Source: Betaproteobacteria bacterium (lineage in GTDB: Bacteria; Pseudomonadota; Gammaproteobacteria; Burkholderiales; Casimicrobiaceae). From it: a stretch of 7,419 nucleotides of DNA. Below are positions 5,396 through 7,419 of this stretch, piece after piece (the stretch's first letter is position 1; every line of letters begins with the position of its first letter). The stretch is from positions 1 through 7,419 of the forward strand of contig PLYG01000561.1 in NCBI GenBank assembly GCA_003153335.1, in the 5' to 3' direction. A program made the position numbers and the translations under genes. The notes under the pieces were generated by a model. It saw only the letters and a list, made by a program, of their open reading frames with translations, was not told where the DNA came from and searched no databases.

Positions 5396-7306
5396 CTACT
5401 TCAGATTCAAAGCGTGCGGCAGCACCAGGCTGATCGACGGAAAGATGGCGATGACGACGAGGCCGATGACCAGCACAGCAAGGTAGGGTGCGAAGCGGGG
5501 TGTCACCTTCTCCACGGTCGTATCCATCACTGCGCAGGTCACGAAGTAGCAGATGCCGAAGGGCGGGATGAAGGTCCCGATGCCCATGGCGATGATCATG
5601 ACGATGCCGAAATGCATCGGCTCGATCCCGTACTGCGGCGTCATCTGGAGCAGCATCGGGCCGAAGATGAGCAGGGAGGGCAGCCCCTCCAGGATCGAGC
5701 CCATGATGACCATGAGCACGGTGGAGAAGGCCATGAATACGGCGCCTGACCCGCCGAGCGTGTCGAGGAAACCGGAGACCACGCTTTGCAGGCCGCTTAC
5801 CGCCAGCGTCCAGGAGAAGGCGCTCCCGGCGCTCACCATGAACAGGACCATGCCCGCCATGGTCCCAGAGTCGGCCATGGTGGTGAGGAAGGCTCGGAAG
5901 TTCATTCCACGGTAGAAGAAGATCGCCACGAGCATCGCGTAGACCACCGCCAGCGAGGAGACCTCGGTGGTCGTCGCGATGCCGCCCACGATCCCGACGA
6001 TCAGGATGATCGGGACGAGCAGCGCCGGAAAGGCACGCGCGGTGATCTTCATCCGCTCCGGCCAGGTGGTCCTGGCGCATCGCGGCCAGCCAAACTTCCG
6101 AGCGCGGTAGTAGACGATGGCCATCAGACAGCCGCCGAGCAGTGCGGCGGGCACGACCCCGGCGACGAAGAAGGAAGCTACCGACAGCGTCGTGATCGAG
6201 GCGAGCACCATCATCACGAGGCTGGGCGGGATGGTCTCCCCCATGATCCCGGCCGCCGACAGGACCGCCGCGCTTTCGGCCGGGTCGTAGCCCTGCTCCT
6301 TCAGCATGTCCTTGAGCGTCGTGCCGACGGCGGCGACGTCGGCGATCTTCGACCCCGAGATGCCCGAGAAGATATACATGGCGACGACGACGGCCTGCAG
6401 GAGGCCGCCCTGGAGCCGCCCCACCACGGACGTGACCCAGTCGGCCAGGGGCTTGGTGAGCCCGCCGTCGGTCATCATCTTTCCAGCCAGGATGAAGAAC
6501 GGGACGGCCAGCAGGATGAAGCTGCTGATCCCGTTCGTCAGTGCGAACGAGACGGCCATGGGATCGGCCTCTCCCGAGCCGTAGATGTAGATGTACGCCG
6601 TGATCATGAGCACGTAGCCGATGGCCACGCCGGAGAACACCAGGAGCAGCAGCAGCAGGAGGGCGAAGCCGACGCCGGCCGGTCCATCCCAGGGGCCGGT
6701 GAAGTATTGACCGAAGTACCAGGCCGCACCCAGCGCCAGGACGATCATGCCTGCCACGGCATTGTTCCGGCGCGTGTGACGCGCGAGTTCAGTGAGGGCG
6801 AAGATCACCGTGAGGACCATGCCGATGATGAAGGGCAGCAGGGTCCACGACTTCGAGACCTGCAGCACGGTGGTCAGGTTGGTCCGGGAGTTGATCCACA
6901 TCGGAATGGCGTAGCGCACGCCGATCCCGGCCGCGATGAGCACGATGTAGTGCCGCGCGCACTCGGCGTACTCCCTGAGGTGGAGGGGCAGTCTGCTGAT
7001 GCCGAACCGGACCACCATGTGCATCCCGCGGTGGTAGGCGATGGCGCCGCCGATGAACGCCAGCGCCGTCAGCGCATACTCCGAGACCTCGTTGGCCCAG
7101 ACCAGCGAGTTGTTGGAGACCGCCCGCATCGCGGTGTTCCCGAACATGAGCACGAGCTCGACCATCAGCACAGTGCCGAGCACGAGGTCGAAAGTGTGCT
7201 CAAGCCACGGCGCGAAAGGATGGAAGTCGACGCGAAGGGCGCCATCGTCTGGAGCGTCGATCCCCGCAGCGTGCGAAGCTGCGGACCCGGCTACTGGGCC
7301 TGTCAT
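5396..7306 (-). CDS. fused TRAP transporter membrane subunit (DctQ-DctM)
   Basis: Inner-membrane component of a tripartite ATP-independent periplasmic transporter: ion-gradient-driven symport of the acid delivered by DctP. At 636 aa it joins both subunits that are separate in the classic system. Residues about 30-180 are the small DctQ part, with four membrane segments and EVSEYALTALAFIGGAIAYH-RG (73-94). Residues about 205-636 are the large DctM part, with VPFFILAGKMM (268-278), SGSKIADVAAVGTT (317-330), GETIPPSLVMM (356-366), EVSSLAVVYA (448-457) and GTFIPPFG (577-584). A leucine-rich segment near 216-222 marks the junction. The ATG at 7306 has only a weak GAGA-type site and lies 24 bp after the stop of the preceding AroE-like gene, so it likely shares that transcript. 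dctP follows after about 110 bp. Substrate not deducible from this protein. Confidence 0.95.
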   Translation of the reverse strand: MTGPVAGSAASHAAGIDAPDDGALRVDFHPFAPWLEHTFDLVLGTVLMVELVLMFGNTAMRAVSNNSLVWANEVSEYALTALAFIGGAIAYHRGMHMVVRFGISRLPLHLREYAECARHYIVLIAAGIGVRYAIPMWINSRTNLTTVLQVSKSWTLLPFIIGMVLTVIFALTELARHTRRNNAVAGMIVLALGAAWYFGQYFTGPWDGPAGVGFALLLLLLLVFSGVAIGYVLMITAYIYIYGSGEADPMAVSFALTNGISSFILLAVPFFILAGKMMTDGGLTKPLADWVTSVVGRLQGGLLQAVVVAMYIFSGISGSKIADVAAVGTTLKDMLKEQGYDPAESAAVLSAAGIMGETIPPSLVMMVLASITTLSVASFFVAGVVPAALLGGCLMAIVYYRARKFGWPRCARTTWPERMKITARAFPALLVPIILIVGIVGGIATTTEVSSLAVVYAMLVAIFFYRGMNFRAFLTTMADSGTMAGMVLFMVSAGSAFSWTLAVSGLQSVVSGFLDTLGGSGAVFMAFSTVLMVIMGSILEGLPSLLIFGPMLLQMTPQYGIEPMHFGIVMIIAMGIGTFIPPFGICYFVTCAVMDTTVEKVTPRFAPYLAVLVIGLVVIAIFPSISLVLPHALNLK

Positions 7307-7330
7307 GATCGTCTCATTGTGTGATCGTGT

Positions 7331-7419
7331 TCAGTAAACTACCATGGACACCGCGCGCAGCGCTTGTGGCGTGGTGGTACCGAAGCCGAAGAACTCGAGA
7401 TACGCGGGGATCATCTCGA
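7331..7419 (-). CDS. second shikimate dehydrogenase-like protein, C-terminal end only
   Basis: The last 28 codons and stop (TGA 7333-7331) of a gene that continues beyond the right edge. The protein end, EMIPAYLEFFGFGTTTPQAL followed by RAVSMVVY, differs at five positions from the last 28 residues of the AroE-like protein at 3023-3856. The first 31 bp visible (7419-7389) match the other gene (3111-3081) at 30 of 31 positions. It is therefore a close paralogue, sharing the E-M in place of the substrate Gln seen in AroE. It ends 24 bp before dctQM and is probably the preceding gene of the same operon. Confidence 0.85.
   Translation of the reverse strand, partial: EMIPAYLEFFGFGTTTPQALRAVSMVVY

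Noticed and set aside
4197..5486. A 429-codon plus-strand ORF opposite dctP
   Set aside because: Shadow of dctP; low-complexity acidic/His-rich text with no recognisable motif, and the minus strand holds a full-length DctP protein with signal peptide.
4254..6080. dctP frame extended upstream to give a 608-aa protein
   Set aside because: The extension overlaps dctQM in another frame and reads as Arg/His-rich shadow sequence. A ribosome site, signal peptide and family length all place the dctP start at 5285.
6638..6664. CAG/CTG-like triplet run as a microsatellite
   Set aside because: It encodes a leucine-rich stretch in a membrane segment of DctQM with mixed codons; ordinary for GC-rich membrane genes and too short to call a repeat.
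5786..7324. A 512-codon plus-strand ORF opposite dctQM
   Set aside because: It is antisense to a clear TRAP membrane protein. Its translation is dominated by His, Asp, Arg, Gly and Glu without domains, as expected from the opposite strand of a GC-rich membrane-protein gene.

Overview
The window is a GC-rich stretch in which every recognisable gene lies on the minus strand, so transcription runs from high to low coordinates. Gene content, codon bias and an interspersed repeat between livH and livM point to a betaproteobacterium of the order Burkholderiales. The repeat has a CCCCCGAGGGGG core and ends in GGCGGCGCTCAT, a type I recall from Comamonadaceae/Alcaligenaceae genomes. This placement is inferred; no marker gene is present.

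Layout in the direction of transcription. (1) 7419-7331: C-terminal 28 codons of a shikimate dehydrogenase-like protein that runs off the right edge. (2) 7306-5396: a fused TRAP transporter membrane protein (DctQ + DctM, 636 aa). (3) 5344-4254: a short upstream ORF made by a local duplication of the dctP start, then dctP itself, the periplasmic binding protein of the TRAP system. (4) 4253-3857: about 400 bp without an intact gene, holding the last ~47 codons of a decayed Gfo/Idh/MocA oxidoreductase. (5) 3856-3023: a complete, divergent shikimate/quinate dehydrogenase-like protein whose C-terminus closely matches the fragment at the right edge. (6) 2994-2173: a canonical aroE. (7) 2172-2025: a 148 bp spacer with an imperfect stem-loop and a possible leader ORF. 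(8) 2024-1: livH, livM and the start of livG, parts of a branched-chain-amino-acid-type (HAAT) ABC importer, joined by ATGA start/stop overlaps. A repeat-derived 30-codon ORF sits between livH and livM.

Read together, two carboxylate/amino-acid-type importers (one TRAP, one ABC) flank three members of the shikimate dehydrogenase superfamily. A reasonable hypothesis is a catabolic locus for a hydroaromatic or related hydroxy acid: TRAP and/or ABC uptake, oxidation by the AroE-like enzymes, and the canonical AroE carrying out or supplementing the 3-dehydroshikimate/shikimate step. However, the two AroE-like proteins have lost residues that normally hold the shikimate carboxylate, so their substrate may be something else. 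No regulator, dehydratase or ring-cleavage gene is visible to fix the pathway.

The most unusual features are the duplicated ribosome-binding-site-plus-start of dctP, the repeat-borne mini-ORF coupled on both sides inside the liv operon, and the paired AroE-like genes bracketing the TRAP system. I see no tRNA, rRNA, CRISPR array, IS element or convincing sigma-70 promoter.
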